Source of the DNA: Collybia mongolica
Taxonomy: Eukaryota; Basidiomycota; Agaricomycetes; Agaricales; Clitocybaceae
Direction of reading: 5' to 3'
NCBI GenBank assembly: GCA_013420905.1
Contig: JAAXNY010000001.1
Location: 4,154,001 to 4,218,000, forward strand
Length of the DNA: 64,000 bases
A program made the position numbers and the translations under genes. Below are positions 23,414 to 36,012 of this stretch, in pieces (positions within the stretch are counted from its first letter, which is position 1; every line of letters starts with the position of its first letter). A model generated the notes under the pieces. It had not been told where the DNA came from. It did no database searches and was given only the letters and a program-made list of their open reading frames with translations.

Positions 23414-25806
23414 ATGGCCGTGCCCTGGGGACAGTCACTACTCTCGGTCGCTGTCATTCTATCTGGCATAATGAGATGGTGGTTTCGCCGCAAAGCCATG
23501 CCCCCAGGACCCCTGGGTATCCCGCTGATTGGTAACAGGCATCAGCTCCCTACCGCAAAGCCGTGGCGCAAGTTTGCAGAGTGGAATAGGCAGTATGGTG
23601 AGTAAATCAATTTAGAAGGGACGTAAGCTGTATCTATTGCAACAGGTTCGGTTATTTCGTTGTTCCTGGGTACCACACCTGTTATAGGTGAGTGAGATTC
23701 TCAATTATCATTTTCATCGCAACTTTAATAACAATGCATGCAGTCCTCGGAACAGCCCAACCCGCCTGGGATCTGTTAGAGAAGCGGTCTGATATTTACT
23801 CCAGCCGCCCTCGCTTTATCGTTGCGTGAGTCACCTCATGAACATGTAAGACGACAGTCAATGAGATTCTTGAAGTGGTGAAATTCTCTCCGATAATAAA
23901 CGGGGGTTGATGTTGCCCAATAACGAACACTGGCGCAAGTGGCGCAAGGTTTATAGACGTCACGAAACAATCTATAAAAAAGACTAACTCGACGATAGGT
24001 TCTCCATATTGGGTTCCACTCTCGGCAAGCAGAAACATATAAGGAAATTCAGTCTCTCGAATCCAAGGTCATGATTTTTGAAATTCTATCTGATCCCAAG
24101 AATCATGAACGCCATTTACAAAGGTCTTACCCTCTCTCTCTCCTCTGCTTTTACACATAAAGCATATATTTTCCAGATTTGCTGCAAGTGTTGTCACCTC
24201 TGTGACATATGGGCGACGCGTTGAAAGTGTAGACGAATGGATCGTCAAGGAGAACATGGAAGCTATGGACTGTAGGTTCCCTGCTAGTGAAGTCTAGTAC
24301 CTTTTTGTTAATCGTTCACCTGTGTCGATAGATCTGACCAGGTAAGACAGGACTAATCTTCAGCGATCAAGCTTTACTCAAGTCGTATTTGTAGCGTAAA
24401 GTTATTATTGTTCATTCTACGTGCATATCCCAATACCAATAAGCTTGCTCCAGTATTCCTGGGAAATTCCTGGTCGAATCGTGGCCTTGGCTTCTCAAGT
24501 TACCGGTATGTATATCAACCATAATGGTGTTTAGAATGCTTATTAATCGTTCGTTCACAAGCGCTCTCTTCAGTGGTTCCGACGGGAACCTGAACAGCGC
24601 CGCCAGCGAGATATTACCTTTTTAATGCACCTTTTCAACGATGTAAAGACGAGAATGCAAAGTGGCACTATCCCAGACTGCCTCACAGCTCAAACCATAT
24701 CAGATATGCATAAAAATGGAATGTCTGAACTAGAGGTTGCATATGCGGTTTCAAGCCCTTTCGGCGCTGGAATTGAAACAGTAAATCATCTTAATATAAA
24801 CTGATAGTTCTCTGTTTAATTGATTGGTCATAGACAGCTGGTACCCTCTCGGTCTTCATTCGTGAGTGCTGTAGAAAGTGACTAACCCTTGGTTCACTAA
24901 CGAATATTGCAGTTGCCATGCTACACTTTCCTGAGGTCATGAGGGCAGCACGGGCCGATTTACACCGCATTGTAGGCTATGATAGGATGCCAGAATTCGG
25001 GGATAGAGAGAATCTCCCCTATATTGTAGCTATCGTAAACGAGACACTCAGGTACGCATTTCATTTGCGCTCAAGGGCGTCTTTAAATGACCTCTTCAGA
25101 TGGCGGCCTGTACCTGTGTTAGGCGGGACCCCTCATGCAGTTACAGCAGATGACGAGTATCACGGAATGTCAGCTTTATGGTAGAATATTTGAGATGGAA
25201 GCTGACGGATTTTCACGGAAATTCAGGTTTATACCCAAAGGATCGACTATCTTCTCTAATTTCTTGTGAGTTTTGGCGTCAAGCTTTTAACACGTATATG
25301 CCAATTACTTCATTTTAGCGGCATCATGCAGGATCCGGGTTTGTATTATGACGTCTCACCACTACGAGATATTGAACAATTTCCTCGTTATAGTGATGTT
25401 TCCATCTCCTGACATATTCAGGCCAGAGCGGTTTTTGGAAACATCCGACCCACGTCTCAAGACGTTCGAACTTCCCTTTGGATTCGGTCGCAGGATTTGC
25501 CCAGGGATGCACCTTGCGTTGAATTCTTTGTTTGTCAACGTCGCACGTCTGCTCTGGGCATTTGATATCCTGCCAACCTTGGATAAGGATGGAAAGGAAA
25601 TGCTACCAGGTGAATCCTTAGTCTTGTGCACGATCACTTTCATCAGTTCATTCAACCCACCTTAAGATCCCAATAACCTGACTGATGGGTTCAATTCTCG
25701 ACCTGCCAGTTTTGAGTGTAGGTTTGTTTGTCGGAACGTGAAGATTGCGAACTGTATCGAGGAGGAATGGCAAATCGCCAAGGGAAAGCTTGAAAATTGG
25801 CAGTGA
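23414..25806 (+). CDS. Microsomal cytochrome P450 monooxygenase
   Basis: This is a class II P450 that inserts one oxygen atom into an unknown substrate, using a reductase partner on the ER membrane. The ATG at 23414 starts a hydrophobic anchor (WGQSLLSVAVILSGIM), then RRK and the proline hinge MPPGPLGIPLIGN. Later exons give LMLPNNEHWRKWRK (helix C), the I-helix region FGAGIETTAGT with the expected acidic/Thr pair, and the K-helix ETLR. These are followed by WRPVPVLGGTPHA, then FRPERF and the haem loop FGFGRRICPG with its Cys ligand. The last exon reads NLTDGFNSRPASFECRF and ends EEWQIAKGKLENWQ. There are about 14 small exons. One junction needs the donor GTTTGT to give QDPVMFPSPDIF. The whole gene can be read without a break, so it is probably functional. 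The CYP family cannot be named by eye. Confidence 0.9.
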
Positions 25807-26129
25807 CTCAAATTATATCTAGGAAATATCATGTACTTGCTGTCTCAAATGTATTCCAACAATGACAGAACGTACTTATATCCTGGGTTGCCCATGTAAA
25901 TTTCGGAATTCTAGCGGTTGCGGATTTATCGGATTACATTGTTTGGGTCAGATCAGATCAGATTAGATTATAAGGCCATGAACTTTAATGCACGGACCAT
26001 CAACAGATGACAAAGCAAGGACTCATACTCTTTTACTTTTTGCTTGGATCTCTTCATTACCACGGCTCTTGCTTTTGTCAAAGACTCCATCGTTGAATTC
26101 GTTGGACAGACGGGAGCGTCCGAATCAAA
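25807..26129. other. Intergenic, promoter of ubiquitin-eS31
   Basis: These 323 nt hold the 3' flank of the P450 gene and the upstream region of the ubiquitin-eS31 gene. A pyrimidine-rich stretch (ctcttttactttttgcttgg, about 26030-26050) precedes the start, as in many fungal ribosomal protein genes. A gatcagatcagattagatta direct repeat lies at about 25950-25970. Confidence 0.45.
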
Positions 26130-26819
<690 letters not shown>

Positions 26820-27079
26820 TCTGTTATCCTGTGATTAGCTGTGGCTAGAATCGATTTTATGTTTACGCTATGTCCATGCCAATAGACAAACCTATGCCGA
26901 TTGATATACGCCCCAGTTATGAGAACTTGCCATATATGTGTGTTTCGCATTCACCTCCCACTCTGACACTTGCTTCTTTTGTTCCCACTTCTTGTCGGCT
27001 CACTCACACGCTACGTCCATCACGACCCAGTACTCACCCAAACCATTCGTACTATTCCTCCTTCATACACAATAACACA

Positions 27080-28401
27080 ATGGAAAGCAACATGAGTACA
27101 GTTGGTATTTTATCATTTTGGCCGTTTGCATGAATCACTCAAAAACTTTCAGAGTTATAAGCTTTCCACAGATGCGAACGAAATGGAGGTAAGATGCCTA
27201 TCTTCCTCTCAAAATAGTTACTCATGTAACTCAATAGAGGCTTGCTACCCAGCATCGCATGTGGTACTTGTTGATCGGAGGGCTTTATCCCCCGCGCCTA
27301 CAATCGCCAATAGAATTACTCTTGTCAGATGAGTCGTCTTCGATTCTTGATGTTGGTTGTGGTTCTGGAATTTGGTATCTCACCTTTATTATCCCTTTTC
27401 ACTCGATTGATCAGGCTCTAGGGCTACTGAAATGGCAATGCGGTTCCCGAGGTCTGCAGTTGTGGGGTTTGACCTTACGGAACAACATTACACGTTCGCC
27501 ATCATTCTTTTCTCGGGCTAGCTCATGTGCTGAAGAATTGATGCAGGGGAGACCTACGTAACTTTGAGTGAGTCGACAATAGATTTCTCGATCCTATTCT
27601 GGAATTTCTTCTTTTCAGGTTTGTTCAAGGCGACCTGGCGCATGGCTTGCCCCAGTCATTCAAAGGCAGGTTTAGCCTTGTACATTGCCGCTGCGTCGCG
27701 CAACATGTAAGCAAATGTTATGGATAAAGTCCGCAAGGTCAATATCTCTTCAGGTTTCTGACCCTCAGGCCTTGGTGGAAGAGATAGCCAACTGTCTGAA
27801 GCCAGGTATAATTCTCCATTGCTATAACCCCACTGTCGTCTCTCACAAAATCCGAAGGGGGACTCCTTATCCTTTCTGATGGTGATTGGGTTGCATTCGA
27901 CGGGAATAGAAATCTTCTGGTTCCATTTAGATGGGATCCAAATGTCGATGAAATAGAGCAGGTAAACAATGACCGGGACCGGTCATGGTACGCAGGATGG
28001 CTTGAAATGTTTGAACGTCTTACAAGAAGTCCCAAATACCAACCTGTGGATACTCTTGTGCGCAAAAGCGGCCGGTTTTCTCACATTCAGTCCAGCAGTT
28101 ACCTCAGTCCCATTAACTGGCCTGGGAATGGCATTGAGCATGGTGAGGAAATAGGGAAAATAATGAACAAGAATATGCGAGTAAGTGCTTGATAAATAAA
28201 AACACCTTGCGAGAGTCGTCCTGATGCTATATGTTTCAGGATTTCTTCGAAAATGGTGTGATACCCATGCTGAACAGTGGGTTGTCTCCCAAAATGATTG
28301 AGATCTGGAGGACTAAGTTCGAAGCGGCACTGGACCATCACCTTTACAACATTTGGCACGTCACTTCAGCGCAAAAGGATGGACAATCAGCGAAACTTTG
28401 A
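27080..28401 (+). CDS. SAM-dependent class I methyltransferase
   Basis: This is a small-molecule-type methyltransferase using S-adenosylmethionine; the substrate is unknown. The short first exon is MESNMST, then SYKLSTDANEMERLATQHRM and a helical block LIGGLYPPRL. SAM motif I is ILDVGCGSGIWATEMA, followed by VVGFDLT (acidic end of strand 2), FVQGDLAHGLP, and RFSLVHCRCVAQHV (motif II/post-II region). Then come CLKPGGLLILSDGDW and a C-terminal helical cap ending in AALDHHLYNIWHVTSAQ. The junction after HYT uses a weak GTTCGC donor; the other splices are normal. The fold and length, about 320 residues, fit the fungal methyltransferase group often found with secondary metabolism genes (LaeA-like core). 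The P450 and a reductase flank it on the same strand. The gene appears intact. Confidence 0.85.
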
Positions 28402-28614
28402 GGCTGCATAGCAGCTTAAGTAGGGACGAGTTCTAGCTAGATGGCAGGTACTTATTGCTGAAACTTGGTCAATATATTACGAGTAAGAGAACGTGACCAA
28501 CTCAACGCGTGACGTAGTGGTTTTTTCCCATTGTATGACGATTAGAAACCACAAAACATCTCAACTGCTGGTTAAAATTTGGACTCGATTGCTATTCCAC
28601 GCTACAATATACTG

Positions 28615-30076
28615 ATGCCAGTGATTAACAAAGGTAACATCGATTTCGTACTATAATTGAACCCTCTGACGTCATTCCCACTCAGGTGCAACTGTGCTTG
28701 TTACCGGAGCGTATGTTTTCAAGAAACGTCTTTAGAATATTTTGATTTATCGGAACTGGCAGAACTGGGTATATCGCCACTCATGTTGTTGGAGAACTTT
28801 TGAGTCGAGGATTCAGAGTTCGAGGAACAGTCAGGAATACAGAGAAGGGAGAATACATCAAAAATATTTTCAAGGAAGACGGAGATCGTTTCGAGTATGT
28901 TATAGTTGAAGATTTACAAAAGGTTGGCTCAGATACCTTTCCAAGGCCAACATGACATATAACTTCTCTTCGCTGTTGGCAGAATGGCGGGTTCAACGAT
29001 GCCGTACAAGGTGTCGATGGGATTTTGCACGTTGCGTCTCCTCTCTATCGGACAGCTCCCACCGGTGTATGGGAGAACATAATCGAGCCAGCTAAGCGGG
29101 GAACAACGAGTGTACTTTATGCCGCGATGCACCACAATCCGGGCGTCAAACGGATTGTCATCACATCTTCATATCAAGGTAAATCACCGTTCTGAATACC
29201 CACATCGTTCCTCTCATCATCCTTTCCATTAGCTGTCGCCAATTACTCACTTGATTCTGGTACGGTATTTAGTGACAAAGATTGGAACACACCGCATGTA
29301 CCTGTCGCTTAGATCCCGTGGCAAGGATCTCACCTTGATTTATTTTTAAGGGCAAAAGAGTATGCTTTGAAATTGGGGAAAGACTTAGATCCTATAGCAG
29401 CTTATGCAGCATCTAAAGCCTTCGCTGAGGAAGTCGTGCGTTGAATATCAGTCATATTTATGATGACTATCTGCTAATTGATTTTCGTTAAAAGGCTTGG
29501 GAGTTTATGAAGGCCGAGAACCCTTCGTTCGACATCACCACCATCCTCCCACCATTAGTCTGTGGACCAATCTTACAGCCAGGCACCTCTCCAAATACTC
29601 TTAACACCAGTAACTTCGAATTGTGGCACCTACTTACCGGAGTCAAGGAAGACGCGTCCGCTTTCGCGAGGAACAATCCCACAATGCCGATTGTTGATGT
29701 CCGCGATGTAGGTATCAATTACTGATTTTCATTACGACTTTTGACAGTCCAATCCGAGGTTGCATGGGCACATGTCGAGGCTCTTCTCCGTCCCGAAGCC
29801 GGAAACAGAAGAATAGCAGTAACTCATGGTGTACACCGATATCAGGAGTTGCTTGACGTTATCCACAGCGTTCCGGAGTTAGCAAAGCAATTCCCAAATG
29901 CTTCTTGGGGGGAACCTGGCACATCCAACTACGATTCGGTGTGGTATGATATGGATGCGACTCTTAGCCAAGAAGTCCTAGGTATCGAATATCGTGATTG
30001 GAAAGACACCATAATCGATGCGGCGAAAAGTATCATTGAACGTAGTAGGGAGCAGGGATGGAAGATGCATCCTTGA
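28615..30076 (+). CDS. NAD(P)-dependent reductase of the extended SDR / Gre2-like type
   Basis: This probably reduces an aldehyde or ketone with NADPH in the cytosol, as in the dihydroflavonol-reductase/Gre2 family. After MPVINKG the Rossmann motif reads ATVLVTGATGYIATHVV, split by an intron in VTGA/TGY. RGTVRNTEKG follows, then GVDGILHVASPL, RIVITSSYQ (catalytic Ser) and YAASKAFAEE (catalytic Tyr-x-x-x-Lys). DITTILPPLVCGP comes next, and the C-terminus includes VAWAHVEALLRPEAGN. One region contains an in-frame TAG at about 29312. A 63-nt intron from GTACCT to an AAAGAG acceptor removes it and leaves DWNTPHYALKLG, matching the family's length. I therefore call the gene intact rather than broken, with some doubt. 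It is the third gene of the P450/methyltransferase/reductase series. Confidence 0.85.
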
Positions 30077-30107
30077 GGTTCTACCATAAATAATTTTACA
30101 AATTGTA

Positions 30108-30124
30108 TACATACATACATACAT
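30108..30124. repeat. Short CATA microsatellite
   Basis: About four copies of tetranucleotide CATA lie in the 3' flank of the reductase gene, between convergent genes. Confidence 0.6.
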
Positions 30125-30207
30125 GATGGAGATGAACTGCGTTAAACCAAAGACGTAGACCAGTCTGTCTAAAGAATACAGTATATACCGAATACATAAA
30201 CCAAACT

Positions 30208-33200
30208 TCACAAATAATACATCGTGTCCTTCAACGCCTGACCTGAAACACCGTTGTGCCACAAGGTAGTGGCTTCACGCACGACCTGCTCCTCCGAACC
30301 ACTTGTAGCCGACCCGCCACTCGAACTGAGACCTTGCAAAAGCTTGTGCAAATAACACCTTCCTCGCTCACAAGCGAGATCTGCATAATATGCAGGTGAC
30401 ACCAAGCTAACTGCCTTGGTTGCGCGTGCGAACATATAGGACACAGAATTGGTCAAGCCTTGCAATTCATCGGCTTTGAATCCAATCTCGTCATGGACCA
30501 CGTAGTAGTGTGTAGGGCGGGTCGTGCCCTGCAGCCCACCATGCGCTAGAGAGCGCTGATTAAAAAATATTGCAGAGGGGGCATAAGCCGGCCTACCTTG
30601 TAAAAAGAAATCAAAATTGTAGACTGCAGTCACGCCTCGATCAACGACGGTTCCTGCTTTGGGATTGCCGTTGTGATCTGCATTTTGCGCCTCGGTGGGA
30701 TAGAATCGAGTGTGGTGTCGTTTACCCTGGATGAAATTCAGACCAAAAAGCAGGCTGCCAATATGTGACACAACTTACACAAATGACTATCGTAAGCTTG
30801 GGTTTGTAGGGTGTCTGGGGCGTATCAAACTTTTTAAAAGCAGCCTTGATGGACGGAAGTTCTTCGCCAACCACGATAGCAAATTGACCCTGGGTTGGGG
30901 ACACCATGTGAACACCACGCTTTCATAAAAAGAAGTAGACGAATCGAACCTCGGATACTCCATCACGGTAGACTAGTACCCTTTGTGGTAATATTTTGTT
31001 TCGTGCTTTGAAGAGACTGAGCCGTTCGTGCATCATCTTCGCGAGATTTGTGACCATCTGCACAATGTGATAAGCGAAGTGGTATTAAACCTTTCTAAAA
31101 CACGGACCTCCTTCTTTGTTTCTTGTATTTCCATACTCGCCGGGTATTGCGCATACATTTGATCGACGCTAGCTACAACTGCTGCGATGGAAGGTGTTCC
31201 CTTGGCGCTGCCCGGGCCAGGATGAGTCACGTCGATTCCAACAAGCATCGTTGGTAATTTCTGCAACCATGCCATGTTATGGGCGGCAAGTTGATGGCTT
31301 TAATAGATCAAATATTTAACGAAGGAATCAACACAGGTCACAACCCACTTACTTCACTCCACCCATCTTCATATTAACTTTAAGGGCGACATTGGCGAAA
31401 TACTGCATCTGACCTATGAAGTGACGTTTCAACTTCCAAAGTCCTATACAATGGCCACGTGTGTGTACCTTTCTCCTTGCGGATTTTGCTAGAGTGCACA
31501 CAGACAGTGGCTGTATAGTCGATTTATCGAAGAGCTTAGACATGAAAAGGAAAATTGGCTCACCGAGATCGAGATATGAATCACATAAATGCTTGATGCC
31601 TGAATATACATGCTTATCGCCATTCGAAAGTATCACCATCACTAACGTGGGCTTCTTTTTCGCACTTTTGAGAACGGCGCGTATGACTTGGACGGCGGCT
31701 GCACGAGTCGGGTCTGTTTTGTCTTTTGGTGGCAATTTGGCACCCAGAATCGTAGGGTTATTCTTATCGACCGACATCCCGCTTTTGCTGCACATATCAG
31801 CGAATCCCTTGATGGTTTGAAGTAATGCCAAATCGGTGGCATTGCTGAATTCATCACGGTCATTTCCATCTTTGATGACAAGAACAGCCCAGTTCTCCAA
31901 GCGGGCCCCCTTCGCAAACTTGACGCTTTTCAAATTCCAGCTGGCCCTGTCATCGACAGAAGGGGCCCCAACCGCGTACTTGATACCAGGGGGGGCAAGA
32001 ATCCTTCCAGGAACAACAGTCATCTCTGAACTGATGCTGATTCCGAATGCGCCGAGGGGCGGAGCTCCTTCCTTGTAGCCTAGTTCGCCCAAACCTCGTT
32101 CAACGATTGCCGTCGCGTTGACATTAGGGGGCTTGGCGGCTACAAGAATCATTTGGGCCGTGTGCTCATCCGTCAACTTCCCTCTATAAGGTTGGTTCGG
32201 CAGAATCTCACAAACTTCCGGCGGAAGAAGATTTGATTTTTGTCCACCAACATCAACGAGCTGAAGCTCCGGAAATTTGAGGGTGATATTATACTCTATG
32301 TCCAAAAGAAATCCGTTAGTGGAAGGGGATAATTAGGTCCAGTCAGGTTCATACTTCGCTTGAAATAGGTCTCCACGGTAACCCTTCCACCAAGGTCAGC
32401 GGCTTCAAAGGAGTGTTGTCGTGCATTGACACTTGAAAGGGATTTTACGGTCTTTCTGTAGCCTAGATGTTGGGTTTTAACTCGAACTCCCTTGACGAAG
32501 ACATTGGGTCGGGCGCCAAAGCTTGAATCCCTAAAGTCCATCATTGCGCGCGCCAGGTTTCCAGGCGTATAGAAAGCAGTAGTACATACTGTAGAATAGT
32601 CAAGCGGGAGAATTGTGAAGGAGTTATTTGACCGACCATTCACATTCACCATCAACTGGTTATGGGTTGGGCGTACCGAGGAATAGAATCCTTTCCATGC
32701 TTCCAGACCACCACCCAGGCTAGTAGGAGCGCCTGCCGAAGGGAAGAAAAACCGGTTTCGTCCTACCATAACACCGGCGCCTCCAGAACGGTTTGGATGA
32801 GCCGCTAAGATGACGTTCAGAGCGGAGATGATTGGAAGCGGGTCGTAGTCTCGATACTGTGCTTGCCCTGCCAGGTGACTACCCGAAGACGTCAATACAC
32901 GGAATTCGCACAAGGCGAGATAAAGGGTACTTCAATAGGCTCTGCGTATCTACGTTTCGGGCGTACTCAATTGTGAGTGTGTACTCCTTACCACCCGGTT
33001 TTGGACCATCTTCATCCTCGTCAAAATAAGGGACCCGAATTGCTAGGGGTTGAGGCAACTGTTTGGCAGCTATCAATTTACTGGCATGGTCGTGGGCGAC
33101 ATTACCCCTGAGCCCGTTTCGTGTCCAGTCACCAGTTTGCTCGGCCAACTGAAATATGCGCCGCTTTACACGACGGTTCGCTGTGCCCATAGCTGGCGAT

Positions 33201-33697
33201 AGCGTGACGTCATATTCGAAAAAAGGGGTTTTGGGAACTTTAACTGCGAAGAAGTTGGCCCGTAGTTTGATTACTTTCCCCTCAACTCCAAAATCGGGTC
33301 GCAAAGGCAGTTCATCAGGTCCTAGCTTTATTTTTCGAAAAGACTGCAAGAGGGCGATATCAGATTTGTCTGTCAGGCGCGTGTCAATATTCGCAGCCGA
33401 AGATGGCGCGAAGACTCTGTGGAAAGTGGATTCAGATCAGTATAAAGCTCCATGTACATATCAAGTTAAGAAAAATTACCCGCCGGCTTCTCTGGGGCCA
33501 CCACGTCCGCCGCCAGGGCTACCTCTGAAACCGCCGCCGCCACCACCTCTGTCGTGGAAGCCGCCCCCACCCCTACCACGGTCCCCACTGTAGCCTCCAC
33601 GGCTCGGACCCCCTCCCCTGCCTCTCGGGTCCGAGCTTCCGCGTCCGGCGGGGGAACCGGAGTATCCTCGTCCTCTCTCAGAACCTCGGTAAGCCAT
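30208..33697 (-). CDS. Argonaute (QDE-2-like) small-RNA effector
   Basis: Argonaute binds small RNAs and silences matching transcripts; in fungi it serves quelling and transposon or virus defence. Exon 1 (33697 to about 33482) encodes a Gly/Arg-rich low-complexity N-terminus (MAYRGSERGRGYSG). The N domain follows (PLRPDFGVEGKVIKLRANFF). Linker and PAZ regions include QAQYRDYDPLPIISALNVI, SSVRPTHNQLMVNVN and FVKGVRVKTQHLGYRK. The PIWI domain shows DVTHPGPGSAKGTPSIAAVV with the first catalytic Asp, ETKKE with the glutamate finger, YRDGVSEGQF with the second Asp, and THYYVVHDE. SPAYYADLACERGRCYL puts Asp at the position of the fourth catalytic residue, which is His in human Ago2. The protein ends DTMYYL. 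All exons read through in frame, so the gene looks intact and slicer-competent by motif. It is convergent with the reductase gene. Confidence 0.94.
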
Positions 33698-34130
33698 GTG
33701 TTCACGTGAGCACAGGTGAAGCGCCTAATAGTAACACAGAATAGTCTCGAGCGATATAGAATAATTCGTGACGTTGCGAATAATTGGTACGAGAAGAAGC
33801 GCTTCAAACCAAACCCAGACCGTGTAAAGAACTGGTTATGGTAGGAGGAGCTGAACAATGACGAAAGGGTTTGGTTGGCTCTTAAATATGACTTGCGGGC
33901 GCTTCCGATATGGGTGCGAGCCACGTGTTGTCTGACTCGGATCGTGATCAAAATTGATCTGCCGATATACAATTCGCGGCACCGTTTCTCGGTTCATCAA
34001 GAACAGCTTGTTACAAATACACGCACGAATCGCATGAGCATTGACGCCTGGCCTAAATCCTCAATTATGGTTTAATTACAGAAGCTTATGCCGCGTCTTG
34101 TCTAAATAAAACATGGTTACCCCCAAAGGT
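33698..34130. other. Intergenic, upstream of Argonaute
   Basis: These 433 nt hold the Argonaute promoter and leader (pyrimidine-rich on the minus strand near 33800) and the 3' flank of the ketopantoate-reductase-like gene. No other gene is recognised. Confidence 0.45.
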
Positions 34131-35670
34131 TCACTTGGCCGAGTCCTCGGAGATCTTTCGTAATATCTGGTTTTGTACCACGAGAAGGAGCGCGTACAAA
34201 GTCTCAATGCGCTTAACACGGCGATTATTTTAGCCCTCGACAAGTTTAGAGCGCTTGTAGGGGATCTCACCGGGATCTCAATCCCACGTTCCCTTGCCAT
34301 GCGTACCACCTCACCAAGAATAACCTCGACTTCGATAGGTTGTCCTTTCTCAACATCAAGGAGCATGCTGGGTTTATGAGAGCTCTCAGGAGTGATGTGG
34401 AGTTTCCTGACGTCTTCCATGAGGTGGTCCACAATTGATGATGGTATTCCATCTTCTGTATCTGGATATCCAATAGCACGGGCTGATGCGAACCTAGGTC
34501 AAATGTGATATTTTCGGTCGTCGTCTACCGACTCACCAAGAAGAAGAAGTTCCTTTAAAGTCGATCGAATGGCTGGAAGGGTATATTCTGAAATGAGATT
34601 CGCTGTTATCGGTGCTACGTAGGGACTGTACGAAACAGAGGGGTCTGATGGGGGCTGCCTGAAAAATGCGGGAACTGTGTAGCTGTTTGTGCCTTTCATA
34701 AGTCACCCCATGGCGGACAGAAATATATTTGACTCATACCCGGAAAGTGTCGTGTAAGTTGAAAAGGCAACATTCCAGAAGTTTTTTGAATATTTCATTC
34801 TTTGGATGTCGGGAACAATTGTGATGGTACTGCCACCAGTACTGAGGATTCCCCCTACATCTTCCAAAACTGCGGTCTCATGTGGCGTATTGACCTTTGT
34901 AGTAAAATCATTATATCTGTACATTCCGAGTGTGACTCTATCCTACAGAATAATTTGGGTCAGGACTAGAATTCAAAGCCTATAGCTCGCTCACAAAATG
35001 ACCATGTTCTACGACATTCGCCTCAACTAAGTTGGTGCCAATCCAGAGGGCCGTGCTGACAATACTGGGTTCCCCCTTACCGAGGCTTTTCAGGGCCTGA
35101 TACAGATCAACTTCGACATTGAGTCCGTTCTGTAGGAGAAAATATGTAGGTTGAACATGTATATCCGCATACGGCGAGGAAAGCAGAGGGTTCAGCATCG
35201 CTGAAGTGGCCAATCTTTCGGGAACAGCTTTAGTCGTCACGAACACATAAGAATATGGGCGGTCGGTCGCCTCAGATACAGATCGCACCACTAGATAACA
35301 ATATGAGTAAGATATAAGCTGCCAAGAATAATGAACCTACACCGATATGGCTTCCATCCTCTTATCTCCCCATATTTTCCGCTTTTAAAGTGTAACCCGT
35401 GTTCTTCCAGCCAGCGTCAAAGAGTGTTGTATGTATATCTTTCAAATCACCTACCATCGACAGCACGAAAATTACTTCGCGCGACAGCGGTAACACGCGC
35501 GAGCCCGCTTCTTTGAAGAATCAAGGAGTCTGTGCCAAGAGTTGTAAGAGAACCGATCCTAGTGGTGAATTTCCTTAGTGAAATTTTATCAACACAAAAG
35601 ACTCACAGATCGCCCCGACAGCACCAAATCCGACGACCAGTACATCCTTTACTTTGAATTCGCTGGTCAT
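34131..35670 (-). CDS. Ketopantoate reductase-like protein (ApbA/PanE family)
   Basis: The family reduces 2-dehydropantoate to pantoate with NADPH in pantothenate and CoA synthesis, but fungi have several paralogues of unknown substrate. The start MTSEFKVKDVLVVGFGAVGAI carries the dinucleotide motif G-F-G-A-V-G in the first 20 residues. Then come RPYSYVFVTTKAVPE, QNGLNVEVDLYQAL (family QNG motif), VSTALWIGTNLVE and TPHETAVLEDVGGIL. KNFWNVAFSTYTTL matches the family's conserved Lys-x-x-x-N region. The C-terminal helical domain has PSMLLDVEKGQPIEVEVILG (the Ser-x-x-x-Asp block) and VRMARERGIEIP, then a last exon ending LRKISEDSAK. Many short exons join in frame, and the shorter ATG at 35670 is used because it opens the Rossmann strand. 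It lies head-to-tail with the M20 gene. Confidence 0.85.
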
Positions 35671-36012
35671 TCTCGTTGTCTTAGAGAGAGCCACGATTTG
35701 AATAAGTACCCCGATGGTCCATGAAGTTCCGGTCCGATGAGACTGGTACATTTCCACCAACACGTGCGCAAGCAAAATAAATTGAATACTCCAATTGCAA
35801 GCTAGATATATGGCAGAAAACTGCTCGCGCATGTGTAAGTCTTGTCCTTAAATTGACCAGCAACCCAAGAATTACAGTTAATGTCCACCGGCAGTGAAGA
35901 TCATGACCATGGTCAATCACAACCGGAGCACCAGTATATTCGATGTTCAGAGCCCGCGTCGTTGGTAATACATGTGCATCGACTTCCACATACAAATACA
36001 AGGCATCTCTGC
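35671..36012. other. Intergenic, 342 nt
   Basis: This lies between two same-strand genes (the 3' end of the M20 amidohydrolase and the start of the ketopantoate-reductase-like gene). Short open frames are present without recognisable product. Confidence 0.4.

Noticed and set aside
28615..30076. Calling the reductase a pseudogene because of the in-frame TAG
   Set aside because: A 63-nt intron removes the stop and restores the expected family spacing. All catalytic motifs are present.
30930..30960. Possible minus-strand tRNA T-arm (GAGGTTCGATTCG)
   Set aside because: It lies at an Argonaute intron/exon edge, with no cloverleaf around it.
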